From Kosakonia quasisacchari (GTDB lineage: Bacteria; Pseudomonadota; Gammaproteobacteria; Enterobacterales; Enterobacteriaceae), in contig NZ_SJOP01000014.1 in the NCBI RefSeq assembly GCF_004331415.1, forward strand, positions 57,511 through 121,510: a DNA stretch of 64,000 bases, in the 5' to 3' direction. The notes under the pieces are model-generated. The model had not been told where the DNA came from. It made no database searches and worked only from the letters and a program-made list of their open reading frames with translations. Below are positions 28,763-38,161 of the stretch, one piece after another. Within the stretch, counting starts at the first letter, position 1. Each line of letters begins with the position of its first letter. A program made the position numbers and the translations under genes.

Positions 28763-30151
28763 TTACAGACGATCTTTCCACACCGTCTGGATATTGCAAA
28801 ACTCATGCAGGCCGAAGTGCGAAAGCTCGCGGCCAAAACCACTCTTTTTCACGCCGCCAAAGGCCACACGGGCATCGCTGGCGCTGTAGCCGTTGATAAA
28901 CACGCCTCCGCACTCAAGATGTTCGGCAAAATGCTGCGCCTGCGCAGGATCGGCGGTAAAGACGGTGGCGGACAAGCCGAAATCACTGTTGTTCGCCATC
29001 TCCAGCGCATGCTGTGCATCGCGGGCCGTCGCGATCGCCGCGACCGGGCCAAACAACTCCTGGCGAAACGCGGTCATGGCGGGTGTCACACCGCTCAGCA
29101 CGGTGGCCGGGTAGTAATTCCCTTCGCCCGCCGTTTTCTCACCGCCCAGCAGTAGCGTTGCGCCCTCTTTGATGCTGGCTTCGACCTGCGCATGCAGTTC
29201 ATCGCGCAGATCAAAGCGCGCCATTGGCCCCAGGTAGTTCTCTTCCACGTCCGGCGCACCCTGTTTTAACGCGGCGGCGGCAGCAACAAATGTCTCCGTA
29301 AAGGCCTGCGCAATGCCCTCTTCAACGATAAACCGTTTCGCAGCGGCGCAAACCTGTCCGGTGTTCTGGTAACGCCCTGCCACAGCGGCTTTCACCGCCA
29401 GTTCAAGGTCTGCATCGTTGAGCACAATAAAAGGATCAGAACCGCCCAGCTCCAGAACACATTTTTTCAGCGCCGCCCCGGCTTGCGCACCGATAGCCGC
29501 TCCGGCACGCACGCTGCCGGTCACGGTAATGGCGGCAATGCGCGGATCGTTAATCGCCTGGCTCACACCGTCGTTGGTGGCGTTCACCCAACCAAAAACG
29601 CCTTGCGGGATCCCGGCTTCGGCGAAGATCTCCCCCATTAACGCCGCGCAACCCAGCACGTTTGGCGCATGTTTTAGCAAATAGCTGTTGCCCGCCAGCA
29701 GGATCGGCACTGCACCGCGCAGCACCTGCCACAGCGGGAAGTTCCACGGCATCACCGCCAGAATCGGCCCCAGCGGGCGGTATTCAATGGTGGCACGCTG
29801 CTGCTCAACCTGCGTCGGTTCGCTGCCAAGCATCGCCGGGCCGTGCTCCGCGTACCAGTCACAGAGCGCGGCAGATTTGTTCACTTCCGCACGGGCCTGC
29901 AAAATCGGTTTGCCCATCTCCAGGCGGATCATCTGCGCCATCGCTTCCCCGCGTTTACGCAAAGCTTCGCCGAGGTGACGTAATTTTTCCGCGCGTTCGG
30001 TAACCGGCAACAGCCGCCACTGGCGGTAACCGCTGGCCGCCAGTTCAATTGCCGTATCAACCTCTTCATGGCTGGCCCACGGCGTTGCACGCAGGGTTTC
30101 TCCGGTTGCCGGGTTGATGGAAAGCGCGTGCGTCGTTGAGGAAATAGGCAT
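28763..30151 (-). CDS. sad: Sad, NAD-dependent succinate semialdehyde dehydrogenase
   Basis: Oxidises succinate semialdehyde to succinate (GABA and putrescine breakdown). The product has 462 residues as in E. coli Sad (YneI) and opens with INPATGETLRATPW. The oxyanion-binding PWNFPLWQVLR, catalytic Glu in LELGGSDPF and nucleophilic Cys in NTGQVCAAAKRF are present. It is divergent from ptrR (yneJ), its known regulator in E. coli. Confidence 0.95.
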   Translation of the reverse strand: MPISSTTHALSINPATGETLRATPWASHEEVDTAIELAASGYRQWRLLPVTERAEKLRHLGEALRKRGEAMAQMIRLEMGKPILQARAEVNKSAALCDWYAEHGPAMLGSEPTQVEQQRATIEYRPLGPILAVMPWNFPLWQVLRGAVPILLAGNSYLLKHAPNVLGCAALMGEIFAEAGIPQGVFGWVNATNDGVSQAINDPRIAAITVTGSVRAGAAIGAQAGAALKKCVLELGGSDPFIVLNDADLELAVKAAVAGRYQNTGQVCAAAKRFIVEEGIAQAFTETFVAAAAALKQGAPDVEENYLGPMARFDLRDELHAQVEASIKEGATLLLGGEKTAGEGNYYPATVLSGVTPAMTAFRQELFGPVAAIATARDAQHALEMANNSDFGLSATVFTADPAQAQHFAEHLECGGVFINGYSASDARVAFGGVKKSGFGRELSHFGLHEFCNIQTVWKDRL

Positions 30152-30255
30152 ACATACTCCGCTAAATAGGTTCAGGACTTGCGCAAGGATGGCGCAATTT
30201 GTTATTTCTTAAAACTGAATAATATTAACTTCACCGTTCACGAAGAGAGAATGGC

Positions 30256-31134
30256 ATGGACTTAACCCAGCTTGAAATGTTTAACGCCGTAGCGCAGACC
30301 GGCAGCATTACCCAGGCGGCGCAGAAGGTGCACCGTGTGCCGTCGAATCTGACGACGCGCATTCGCCAACTGGAGTCCGATCTTGGCGTGGATCTGTTTA
30401 TCCGCGAAAACCAGCGCCTGCGCCTTTCTCCCGCCGGGCACAGTTTTTTGCGCTACAGCCAGCAGATCCTCGCGCTGGTCGATGAAGCGCGCATGGTGGT
30501 CGCCGGTGATGAGCCGCAAGGCCTGTTTTCGCTCGGCGCGCTGGAAAGCACCGCCGCGGTGCGCATTCCGGCGACGCTGGCACAGTACAACCAGCGCTAT
30601 CCGCGCATTCAGTTCGATCTCGCTACCGGCCCTTCCGGCACCATGATCGATGGCGTGCTGGAGGGGCGGCTGAGTGCGGCGTTTGTTGACGGCCCGATTA
30701 TGCATCCTGGCCTGGAAGGCATTCCGGTTTACCGCGAAGAGATGATGATCGTCGCGCCTGTCGGTCATGAAGTGATTACCCATGCGGCTCAGGTGAACGG
30801 TGCCAGCATTTACGCGTTTCGCGCCAACTGCTCTTACCGTCGCCATTTCGAAAGCTGGTTTCACGCCGATCGCGCCACACCGGGAAAAATTCATGAGATG
30901 GAGTCTTATCACGGCATGCTGGCCTGCGTCATTGCCGGGGCGGGCCTGGCGCTGATGCCGCGCAGTATGCTGGAAAGCATGCCTGGTCATCACCAGGTGG
31001 AAGCCTGGCCGCTAACGGAGAACTGGCGCTGGCTCACGACCTGGCTGGTGTGGCGGCGCGGCGCAAAAACCCGCCATCTGGAAGCGTTTATTGCTCTGCT
31101 GAATGGCGATCCGCAACCAGCGCCTTGTGCATAA
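30256..31134 (+). CDS. ptrR: PtrR/YneJ, LysR-type regulator of sad
   Basis: The product has 292 residues, opening [17 protein letters not shown] with a winged helix at 1-60 ([20 protein letters not shown]) and an effector domain after about 90. In E. coli the homolog, divergent from sad, controls putrescine and succinate semialdehyde use. The ATG at 30256 is used; an out-of-frame ATG at 30251 is not. The last 47 bases overlap the end of a convergent acetyltransferase gene. Confidence 0.92.
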   Translation: MDLTQLEMFNAVAQTGSITQAAQKVHRVPSNLTTRIRQLESDLGVDLFIRENQRLRLSPAGHSFLRYSQQILALVDEARMVVAGDEPQGLFSLGALESTAAVRIPATLAQYNQRYPRIQFDLATGPSGTMIDGVLEGRLSAAFVDGPIMHPGLEGIPVYREEMMIVAPVGHEVITHAAQVNGASIYAFRANCSYRRHFESWFHADRATPGKIHEMESYHGMLACVIAGAGLALMPRSMLESMPGHHQVEAWPLTENWRWLTTWLVWRRGAKTRHLEAFIALLNGDPQPAPCA

Positions 31135-31567
31135 AAATACTCAGCGGATCGGCGTTGTACGGCGCAAAAGCTTCACACATTTGATAACCGCAGCGCTGAT
31201 ACAGTTTCACCGCAGCATGCTGTTCAATGCCGGTTTCCAGCCGCAAGGTATGACACGATTGTCCGGCGGCAGCCTGCTCCAGCGCGGCAATTAATTTTTC
31301 CCCCAGTTGCTGGCCGCGATGGCGAGGATCGATAAACACCCGCTTCATCTCGCCGCTGCCGTCGCCGTTCAACACCACCGCGCCACAGCCGACAGCCTCG
31401 TCGTGATGCACAATTTTTCGCAAAATCAGCGTCCCGGCGGGTAACGCCGCTAAATCAATCAAATGGTTACTTTCCGCCGGGTAAAGTGCGCTCTGGTAGG
31501 CGTCCAGGGCTTCGATCAGGGCAATCAGATCCGGTTGTGTGGCCGTGGCATCAACAATGCGGTACAT
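31088..31567 (-). CDS. GNAT-family N-acetyltransferase
   Basis: The product has 159 residues. The acetyl-CoA loop is in [20 protein letters not shown] (R-G-Q-Q-L-G, about residues 81-90), and the C-terminal signature is [26 protein letters not shown]. That ending is typical of a small GNAT group often annotated as putative acetyltransferases of amino compounds. An AAGGAG ribosome site precedes the ATG. Its 3' end lies inside the end of ptrR, convergent. Substrate unknown. Confidence 0.87.
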   Translation of the reverse strand: MYRIVDATATQPDLIALIEALDAYQSALYPAESNHLIDLAALPAGTLILRKIVHHDEAVGCGAVVLNGDGSGEMKRVFIDPRHRGQQLGEKLIAALEQAAAGQSCHTLRLETGIEQHAAVKLYQRCGYQMCEAFAPYNADPLSIFMHKALVADRHSAEQ

Positions 31568-31717
31568 AGCAAACTCCTTGTTATTAGTCTGTTAAAAATA
31601 AACAAGAACTTGCCACCACTGTCATATGAATAACCTATAGCTACGCCTCCTGACGTTGCACTCTGAAGAATATAGGTTGTACCTTACGCAACATACGATG
31701 CAGAAAATGGAATATTC

Positions 31718-32662
31718 ATGAACACCAAAGCCCGGAAAGTGATGATTATCGGCACAGGCAATGTCGGCGCGTCTGCCGCTTACGCCCTACTGAACCAGAA
31801 CATTTGTGAAGAGTTAATTCTCGTGGATCTGGACCAGAAACGGGTGGAAGGTCACGCCCAGGACCTGGCAGATGCCGCAGCCTATATGCCCGGTATGATG
31901 ACCATTTCCACCCGCCCGGTTGAAGAGTGTGCGGATGTGGATATTGCGGTGATCACTGTTTCCGGCGGCGCGTTAAAACCAGGACAAACGCGCCTTGATG
32001 AACTGACCAACACCGCGCGTATTGTTAAAAATATCGTGCCTTCCATGATGGCAAACGGCTTTAACGGTATTTTTCTGGTGGCAACCAACCCGTGCGACAT
32101 CATTACCTGGCAGGTGTGGAAACTTTCCGGGCTGCCGCGCAACCAGGTGATTGGCACCGGCGTCTGGCTGGATACCACCCGCTTACGCCGCGCACTGGCA
32201 CAGGCGCTGGATATTGGTGCGCAAAGTATTGATGCGTTTATCCTCGGCGAACATGGTGACACCCAGTTCCCGGTGTGGTCGCATTCGTCGGTGTACGGTT
32301 CGCCGATTGCCGATGTTTACCGGCGCAAAACCGGCCAGCGGCTGGATGTCGACGCGCTGGCGGACAAAGTGCGCCGCCACGGCTTTGAGATTTACGCCCG
32401 TAAAGGCTGTACGGAGTATGGCATTGCCGGAACCATTGCCGAGATCTGCCGCAATATTTTCACCGGCAGCCACCGCGCGCTGGCGATCTCCTGCATTCTG
32501 GACGGGGAATATGGCGTCAGCGACGTGGCGATTGGCGTACCGGCTGTGCTGGCGCAAAACGGGGTTCAACAGATTATTGAACTGCAACTGGAAGGTGACG
32601 AAGTGGCGAAATTCAACCACTCCGCAGAGGTTATTAAAGCGAATATCGCCCGCTTGCCGTAA
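31718..32662 (+). CDS. L-2-hydroxyacid dehydrogenase of the lactate/malate dehydrogenase family
   Basis: The product has 314 residues with NAD-binding IGTGNVGASAA (residues 10-20) and the proton-relay histidine in LGEHGDTQFPVWS. The pyruvate/lactate signature Gln of true LDH (xPQKPGETR) is changed: the loop here is GALKPGQTRLDE, with Leu at the position of the specificity residue. This predicts a bulkier or hydrophobic 2-keto acid rather than oxaloacetate or plain pyruvate; L-2-hydroxyisocaproate-like activity is one possibility. It is an accessory gene, absent from the same place in E. coli K-12. Confidence 0.85.
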   Translation: MNTKARKVMIIGTGNVGASAAYALLNQNICEELILVDLDQKRVEGHAQDLADAAAYMPGMMTISTRPVEECADVDIAVITVSGGALKPGQTRLDELTNTARIVKNIVPSMMANGFNGIFLVATNPCDIITWQVWKLSGLPRNQVIGTGVWLDTTRLRRALAQALDIGAQSIDAFILGEHGDTQFPVWSHSSVYGSPIADVYRRKTGQRLDVDALADKVRRHGFEIYARKGCTEYGIAGTIAEICRNIFTGSHRALAISCILDGEYGVSDVAIGVPAVLAQNGVQQIIELQLEGDEVAKFNHSAEVIKANIARLP

Positions 32663-32761
32663 CTGACACCGTTAACCAGCAATGGGTTTGCTATGTCCGT
32701 GACTGTAAACCGCGATGGTGTTGAAGTGATGTCTGCGTCTGCACATTGCAGGAAGAAATCG

Positions 32762-32783
32762 GCCCGGCGAAACAATGCCGGGC
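32762..32783. terminator. Hairpin between hydroxyacid dehydrogenase and PhzF-like genes
   Basis: Seven-base stem GCCCGGC / GCCGGGC with an eight-base loop, followed by TGTGTTT on the plus strand. It lies between convergent genes and may end both. Confidence 0.6.
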
Positions 32784-32788
32784 TGTGT

Positions 32789-33580
32789 TTAGCGTAAGAA
32801 CACTTTGCCCAGCAGATAGAGCGTTGCCTGACCGCCAATCAATACGCGATCGCCGCGCCATTCACAGCGTAAGTCGCCGCCGCGAGCGGAAACTTGCCGC
32901 GCCAGCAGGCTGTTTTTACCCATTTTCTCGCCCCAGTACGGAATCAACATACTGTGCGCCGAACCGGTCACCGGATCTTCCGCCACCGATTCACCCGGGC
33001 AGAAGAAGCGGCTGACAAAATCAACGTTTTCACCGGGCGCGGTCACGCAGACCATTTTGCCAAGCGGTTTCATTGCCGCGATATCCGGCGTTAAGGCTTC
33101 TACCTGCGCCTGATTTTCCAGCACCACCAGATAATCCCGCGCCACGCGCACTTCTTTGGCGCTTTCTATGCCCAGCGTTTTCAGCAGCAGCGCCGGAACC
33201 GGGCTTACCACTTGTGTCGACCAGGCCGGGAAATCCAGCGTCAGCCAGTCGCCGTTGCGGCTCACTTTAAGTTCGCCCACAAACCGGGTGGTGAAGAGGA
33301 TTTCGGTGTCCGGGTAATCCAGATATTCAAAGATCACGTGGGCGGCGGCGAGTGTCGCGTGGCCGCAAAGATTGATCTCATCTTGCGTGGTGAACCAGCG
33401 CAGCTCAAAACCGCTGTCGTTACGCACGAAGAAAGCCGTTTCGGACTGGTTATGCTGCTGCGCCATGCGAAGCAGCACATCATCCGCTAACCATTCAGTC
33501 AGGGGACAGACGGCGGCGGCATTACCGCCAAAAGTGCGGTCGCTAAAGGCGTCGACCATATAGAAATCGATGGTTTGCAT
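32789..33580 (-). CDS. PhzF-family isomerase-like protein
   Basis: The product has 263 residues of the PhzF/YddE fold (diaminopimelate-epimerase-like). The N-terminal FYMVDAFSDRTFGGNAAAV, the catalytic glutamate in NQSETAFFV, the CGHATLAAAHV loop and the VAEDPVTGSAHSML C-terminal loop are all present, so it should be catalytically competent. Family members include PhzF of phenazine synthesis, but no phenazine genes are here. The reaction is unknown. Confidence 0.87.
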   Translation of the reverse strand: MQTIDFYMVDAFSDRTFGGNAAAVCPLTEWLADDVLLRMAQQHNQSETAFFVRNDSGFELRWFTTQDEINLCGHATLAAAHVIFEYLDYPDTEILFTTRFVGELKVSRNGDWLTLDFPAWSTQVVSPVPALLLKTLGIESAKEVRVARDYLVVLENQAQVEALTPDIAAMKPLGKMVCVTAPGENVDFVSRFFCPGESVAEDPVTGSAHSMLIPYWGEKMGKNSLLARQVSARGGDLRCEWRGDRVLIGGQATLYLLGKVFLR

Positions 33581-33751
33581 AGCATTTCCTCTTTTTGTCT
33601 TCTGTTTTTGAGCGCTATTGGGAAACGTTGCAACAGGTATTTTTCATATGGATAGAAAGTGAGATCTACATCACAAAATGTTTGTATTTTCGCCAGTAAA
33701 GGCAGTAAGATCGCCCTCTCTTCTTTTTCCCAACCAACCCCAAATACCCTT

Positions 33752-34954
33752 ATGACTACGAATACCGTTTCACGAAAAGTTGCGTGGCTGCGGGTAGTGA
33801 CGCTTGCTATCGCCGCATTTATTTTCAACACCACCGAATTCGTGCCTGTGGGTTTGCTGTCGGATATCGCGCAGAGCTTCGACATGGAAACCGCGCAGGT
33901 GGGGATCATGTTGACCATCTATGCCTGGGTTGTGGCGTTAATGTCGCTGCCCTTTATGCTGCTGACCAGCCAGATTGAGCGCCGTAAATTGTTGATTGTG
34001 CTCTTTGTGCTGTTTATCGCCAGCCATGTGTTGTCGTTCCTGGCATGGAGTTTTGAGGTGCTGGTGCTAAGCCGCATCGGCATTGCTTTCGCCCATGCGA
34101 TCTTCTGGTCGATTACCGCTTCGCTGGCCATTCGCCTGGCGCCTGCCGGTAAAGGCGCGCAGGCGTTGAGTCTGCTCGCTACCGGCACCGCGCTGGCAAT
34201 GGTGCTCGGGCTGCCGATGGGTCGTATCGTCGGGCAATATTTCGGCTGGCGCACCACCTTTTTCGCCATCGGTATGGGTGCGCTGGTCACGCTGGTGTGT
34301 CTGGTGAAATTGCTGCCACCGCTGCCGAGTGAACATTCCGGTTCGCTGAAAAGCCTGCCGGTGCTGTTCCGTCGTCCGGCGTTGATGTGCATCTACCTGC
34401 TCACCGTGGTGGTGGTTACCGCGCATTACACGGCTTACAGCTACATTGAGCCGTTCGTACAAAACGTGGCCGGCTTTAGCGCTAATTTCGCCACGCTGCT
34501 GCTGTTAGTGCTTGGCGGCGCGGGGATTATCGGTAGCGTGCTCTTCGGCAAACTGGGGAACCAGCACGCCTCTGGCCTGGTGTGCAGCGCGATTGGTCTG
34601 CTGGTGATTTCGCTGGTGATGATGCTGCCCGCCTCCGGTAGCGAAATGCATCTGGCGATGCTGAGCGTGGTATGGGGCATTGCGATTATGATTATCGGCC
34701 TTGGCATGCAAGTAAAAGTGCTGGCGCTGGCATCGGATGCTACCGATGTCGCAATGTCGCTGTTTTCCGGAATTTTTAACATTGGTATCGGCGCGGGCGC
34801 GCTGGTCGGCAATCAGATAAGCCTGCACTGGTCGATGAACGTGATTGGCTACGCCGGGGCGATCCCGGCGATTGCCGCGCTGGTGTGGGCGGTGGTGATT
34901 TTCCGCCGCTGGCCGGTGAAACTGGAAGAGCAAACCCACGCCAGCCACGTTTAA
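33752..34954 (+). CDS. sotB: SotB, sugar/drug efflux transporter (MFS)
   Basis: Exports arabinose, IPTG and related compounds in E. coli. The product is 400 residues with about 12 membrane spans. It opens [19 protein letters not shown], almost the same as E. coli SotB, and ends [18 protein letters not shown]. The ATG at 33752 is used; upstream codons have no ribosome site. It is followed by the convergent hydrolase-marC pair, as sotB-marC in E. coli but with one extra gene. Confidence 0.95.
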   Translation: MTTNTVSRKVAWLRVVTLAIAAFIFNTTEFVPVGLLSDIAQSFDMETAQVGIMLTIYAWVVALMSLPFMLLTSQIERRKLLIVLFVLFIASHVLSFLAWSFEVLVLSRIGIAFAHAIFWSITASLAIRLAPAGKGAQALSLLATGTALAMVLGLPMGRIVGQYFGWRTTFFAIGMGALVTLVCLVKLLPPLPSEHSGSLKSLPVLFRRPALMCIYLLTVVVVTAHYTAYSYIEPFVQNVAGFSANFATLLLLVLGGAGIIGSVLFGKLGNQHASGLVCSAIGLLVISLVMMLPASGSEMHLAMLSVVWGIAIMIIGLGMQVKVLALASDATDVAMSLFSGIFNIGIGAGALVGNQISLHWSMNVIGYAGAIPAIAALVWAVVIFRRWPVKLEEQTHASHV

Positions 34955-34963
34955 ACCGCGCGG

Positions 34964-36118
34964 TTACCGTGCGGTAGAGATAACTTCATCCATCACTGTG
35001 GTTTGCCAGTCAAACCACGGGTTCCACGTCAGGCGAGCATGAATTTTGTTCGCCTCGACCAGCCCCCAGTCTGAATACCACACCTCTTGCCCCGCCAGAC
35101 AACGCTTTGCCGCCTCTTCTGACTGACCATTCGCACAGAGCAGTACGCTGCCTTTGCGCCCGTACAACAGGTTAAGCGGCGAAAAGAGCACCGACATATG
35201 GGAAAACTGGCTGATGCGCTCCTGCGGTACGTAATCCGGCTTCACGCGTAAGCGCGGCATTTTCGCGGCTTCCGGCGGCGGCGTGCCGTACCAAATTACG
35301 CGGCTGGCGGGGTGGGTGAAGTTGCGGTCGAAATGATCAAGGATCCAGCGGGTATCGAGCACCGAATCATGCTCGGTTAACACCAGTAGCGCCGGTTTTG
35401 TCCACGGCTTACGCGCAAGCAGTCGCTGCGCGCTGGCGCTGGTACGCCAGAACTGGGCGAAACCGTTGGTCGGCACTCGTAAGTAGCGGGTGGCGATTTG
35501 CTGCGGAAAAACGGCACTCGGCGGGCGCAACCAGTCACGAAACAGCGCCACCGTCGGGGCGAGAAAATCGTAACCGGTACTGGATTTAAACGCCGGGGAA
35601 AACAGCAATAGCCCCTGCACGTTGTCATGCGCCATCGCATATTCCAGCGCCAGATTCCCGCCAGTGGAAAAACCGCCGAGCCAAAGGGTATCAACCTCTT
35701 TACCCAGAATATCGGCCTGCTCACGCACCACTTGGCGCCACTGCGAAACATCGACATCCAGCAGATCCGCAGGCCGCGTACCGTGGCCTGGTAACAGTAC
35801 GGTGCGCACCAGAAAGCCCTGTTTTGCCAGTTCGGGGGCAATATCCACAAACGATCCTGGCCCGTCGCCCAGGCCGTGGATCAGCAAAATGCCTTTGTGC
35901 GCGGGCTTAGCCGGACGCCATTCCTGCGGTGTGTTGAGCCGCAGCTCGCTCTCTGTGTCCAGCGTCTGAAAAGCCCGGTGCGCGGCGACAAAATCACGCG
36001 TTTGCCGTTGATATTCAGTGAAGCTTTTTTGCGCCAGCGGCGGTTGTGCGCCGGGGCGTTGCTGACAGCCGGTTAGCGCAACCAGCGCCACGATCAAGCA
36101 GGAGAGAAATGTGCGCAT
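34964..36118 (-). CDS. Lipoprotein alpha/beta hydrolase coupled to marC
   Basis: The product has 384 residues. It begins with a lipoprotein signal, hydrophobic stretch 4-16 and lipobox LTGC (Cys18), so it should be anchored to a membrane facing the periplasm. The oxyanion motif is HGLGDGPGSF at about 81, and the serine nucleophile is Ser151 in GGFSTGGN. A carboxylate candidate is in LTEHDSVLDTR. It looks like a serine aminopeptidase/monoacylglycerol-lipase type hydrolase. Its start overlaps the marC stop by one base (ATGA), so it is translated with marC. E. coli has no such gene between sotB and marC. Confidence 0.85.
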   Translation of the reverse strand: MRTFLSCLIVALVALTGCQQRPGAQPPLAQKSFTEYQRQTRDFVAAHRAFQTLDTESELRLNTPQEWRPAKPAHKGILLIHGLGDGPGSFVDIAPELAKQGFLVRTVLLPGHGTRPADLLDVDVSQWRQVVREQADILGKEVDTLWLGGFSTGGNLALEYAMAHDNVQGLLLFSPAFKSSTGYDFLAPTVALFRDWLRPPSAVFPQQIATRYLRVPTNGFAQFWRTSASAQRLLARKPWTKPALLVLTEHDSVLDTRWILDHFDRNFTHPASRVIWYGTPPPEAAKMPRLRVKPDYVPQERISQFSHMSVLFSPLNLLYGRKGSVLLCANGQSEEAAKRCLAGQEVWYSDWGLVEANKIHARLTWNPWFDWQTTVMDEVISTAR

Positions 36119-36792
36119 CAGGCTCCGGCATGAAAAGTGGTGATGATTTCCAGCACGCCATTAATGATAAATTGCACACCCATACAGACCAGCAGAAATC
36201 CCATCAGCCGTGAAATGGCCTCAATACCGCCCTTGCCCACCAGCCGCATAATTGCCCCGGAACTGCGCAGGCTAATCCATAAAATCAGCGCCACAATGGC
36301 AAAAATCAGCGTTGGCGCAACGGTGATGACCCACTCGGGAAATTCGGTGCCGTGGCGAATAGTCGAGGCGGAACTAATGATCATAGCGATAGTGCCAGGC
36401 CCGGCAGTGCTCGGCATGGCCAGCGGTACAAAAGCGATATTCGCGCCGGGTTCCTCTTCCAACTCTTCTGACTTGGTTTTCACTTCGGGTGATTCATGTG
36501 GCTTTTGCGCCGGAAACAGCATGCGAAAACCGATAAAGGCCACAATCAATCCACCGGCAATGCGCAATCCCGGAATGGAGATCCCGAAGGTGTTCATCAC
36601 CACCTGGCCTGCGTAGTACGCCACCATCATAATAATGAAGACATAAACCGAGGCCATTCGCGCCTGCTCGTTACGCTGCGCGCTGTTCATATTGCCCGCC
36701 AGCCCTAAAAACAGCGCCACAGTCGTTAACGGATTTGCCAGCGGTAGCAATACCACCAGCCCAAGGCCGATGACTTTAAATAGTTCCAGCAT
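36118..36792 (-). CDS. marC: MarC, inner-membrane protein
   Basis: UPF0056 family membrane protein of unknown function, 224 residues with about six hydrophobic spans (first at 4-26). It is divergent from marRAB across marO, as in E. coli. It was once thought to affect multidrug resistance, but that is not supported. Segment [18 protein letters not shown], conserved in the family, is present. Here it is followed by a coupled lipoprotein hydrolase gene. Confidence 0.94.
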   Translation of the reverse strand: MLELFKVIGLGLVVLLPLANPLTTVALFLGLAGNMNSAQRNEQARMASVYVFIIMMVAYYAGQVVMNTFGISIPGLRIAGGLIVAFIGFRMLFPAQKPHESPEVKTKSEELEEEPGANIAFVPLAMPSTAGPGTIAMIISSASTIRHGTEFPEWVITVAPTLIFAIVALILWISLRSSGAIMRLVGKGGIEAISRLMGFLLVCMGVQFIINGVLEIITTFHAGA

Positions 36793-36936
36793 CTGACGGT
36801 CACTCCTTGCAAGGTCAAAACCTCGCCAGTATAGCCATAACGCGGCGGCAATGGCATGCCCACACGCAGCTCATGTCTTTATAAAATAATTACTTTCAGT
36901 GAGTTACGAAGGGATTTTTTTCCTGACATGAAACGT

Positions 36937-36956
36937 TTTAGCAAATAGTGGCATCG
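36937..36956. promoter_or_regulatory. Marbox in marO
   Basis: The 20-base element TTTAGCAAATAGTGGCATCG matches the E. coli marO marbox closely (GCAAAA-GTGGCA core). It lies 14 bases upstream of the -35 box, the place where MarA, SoxS and Rob activate marRAB. Confidence 0.8.
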
Positions 36957-36970
36957 GTGAATTCATTCGG

Positions 36971-36999
36971 TTGACTTATATTTGCCTGAGCAATAATAT
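36971..36999 (+). promoter_or_regulatory. marRAB sigma-70 promoter
   Basis: TTGACT (36971-36976), a 17-base spacer and TAATAT (36994-36999) form a near-consensus promoter overlapping MarR site I. Confidence 0.88.
36982..36993. promoter_or_regulatory. MarR operator site I
   Basis: TTGCC-TGA-GCAA dyad lies between the -35 and -10 elements, so MarR bound here blocks polymerase. It corresponds to E. coli marO site I. Confidence 0.8.
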
Positions 37000-37017
37000 C
37001 TGCCGTGACTAATCTAC

Positions 37018-37029
37018 TTGCCGGGGCAA
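37018..37029. promoter_or_regulatory. MarR operator site II
   Basis: TTGCC-GGG-GCAA dyad, 36 bases after site I and just upstream of the marR start. It corresponds to E. coli site II. Confidence 0.8.
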
Positions 37030-37034
37030 CCATT

Positions 37035-37469
37035 GTGAAAAGCACGAATGATCTATTTAACGACATCATTCCTCTTGGCCGCTTGATCCACATGGTTAAC
37101 CAGAAAAAAGATCGTTTACTCAATGATTACCTGTCGCCGCTGGATATCACCGCCACCCAGTTTAAGGTGCTCTGCTCTATCCGCTGCGAAGTGTGTATCA
37201 CCCCGGTAGAACTGAAAAAAGTGCTTTCCGTCGATCTCGGTGCCCTGACCCGCATGCTGGACAGGCTGGTTTGCAAAGGCTGGATCGAACGTAACCCGAA
37301 TCCGAATGACAAGCGCGGCGTGCTGGTGCGGTTAACCGCCGAAGGCGCGGCGCTGTGTGAGCAATGTCATCAATTAGTAGGGCATAACCTGCACCAGGAA
37401 TTAACCAAAAACTTAACGACAGAAGAAGTGGCAACCCTTGAGTATTTGCTCAAGAAAATTTTGCCGTAA
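37035..37469 (+). CDS. marR: MarR, repressor of marRAB
   Basis: Phenolic-responsive winged-helix repressor, 144 residues from a GTG start at 37035, the same start and length as in E. coli MarR. The protein opens VKSTNDLFNDIIPLGRLIHM. The DNA-reading helix region LKKVLSVDLGALTRMLDRLV and wing DKRGVLVRL are conserved. Cys in IRCEVCITP corresponds to the copper-sensing Cys80 region. It is first in the marRAB operon; marA starts 21 bases later. Confidence 0.96.
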   Translation: MKSTNDLFNDIIPLGRLIHMVNQKKDRLLNDYLSPLDITATQFKVLCSIRCEVCITPVELKKVLSVDLGALTRMLDRLVCKGWIERNPNPNDKRGVLVRLTAEGAALCEQCHQLVGHNLHQELTKNLTTEEVATLEYLLKKILP

Positions 37470-37490
37470 AAAAAACAAAGAGGTATGACG

Positions 37491-37871
37491 ATGTCCAGAC
37501 GCAATACTGACGCTATCACTATTCATAGCATTTTGGACTGGATCGAGGACAACCTGGAATCGCCGCTGTCGCTGGAAAAAGTGTCAGAGCGTTCTGGTTA
37601 CTCCAAGTGGCACCTGCAACGGATGTTTAAAAAAGAGACTGGTCATTCGCTGGGCCAGTACATTCGCAGCCGCAAGCTGACGGAAATTGCGCAAAAGCTC
37701 AAGGGAAGTAATGAGCCGATCCTGTATCTGGCAGAGCGTTACGGGTTTGAATCGCAACAAACCTTAACGCGCACGTTTAAGAACTATTTCGACGTGCCGC
37801 CGCATAAATTCCGCGTGACGGATATTCCGGCAGAGTCCCGGTATCTGTTCCCGCTGAATCACGCTTGTTAA
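37491..37871 (+). CDS. marA: MarA, AraC-type activator of stress and efflux genes
   Basis: Monomeric AraC-type activator of 126 residues with two helix-turn-helix motifs (about 30-50, [19 protein letters not shown]; about 79-100, [18 protein letters not shown]). It is nearly the same as E. coli MarA across the DNA-binding core, so it should bind marboxes of the efflux and soxS/rob regulon. The ATG at 37491 is seven bases after AGAGG; an ATG two codons earlier sits too close to that ribosome site. Confidence 0.96.
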   Translation: MSRRNTDAITIHSILDWIEDNLESPLSLEKVSERSGYSKWHLQRMFKKETGHSLGQYIRSRKLTEIAQKLKGSNEPILYLAERYGFESQQTLTRTFKNYFDVPPHKFRVTDIPAESRYLFPLNHAC

Positions 37872-37908
37872 TTTAATCGCCTGTAGTAAAAGACGTATCG
37901 AGGAAAGT

Positions 37909-38124
37909 ATGAAACGTATCGCCTGTGCCGCTGTCACCCTGATGGTGCTGTTATCCGGCCAGAGTTATGCGGAGCAAGTTAATCATCCCGCACAGCAGAA
38001 CAACCGTGACGCGATGATTTTACCCACCGCCCAACAGACATCGCCTTTTGATTTTAACCATATGGGCGTGGGTAGCGACAAATCCGACGCATTAGGTGTG
38101 CCGTATTATCATCAGCGCAGCTAA
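37909..38124 (+). CDS. marB: MarB, small periplasmic protein
   Basis: The product has 71 residues and begins with a signal peptide (MKRIACAAVTLMVLLSGQSYA, cleavage likely after SYA). MarB lowers mar operon expression indirectly in E. coli. The mature part is poorly conserved except for DFNHMGVGSDKSDALGVPYY. The start is preceded by GAGGAAAGT. It is the last gene before a strong terminator. Confidence 0.9.
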   Translation: MKRIACAAVTLMVLLSGQSYAEQVNHPAQQNNRDAMILPTAQQTSPFDFNHMGVGSDKSDALGVPYYHQRS

Positions 38125-38131
38125 ACGTCTT

Positions 38132-38157
38132 GCCCCGCATTAAGCGGGGCTTTTTTT
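38132..38157 (+). terminator. Terminator of marRAB
   Basis: Seven-base stem GCCCCGC / GCGGGGC, five-base loop, then seven Ts. Strong Rho-independent terminator. Confidence 0.93.
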
Positions 38158-38161
38158 ATGC

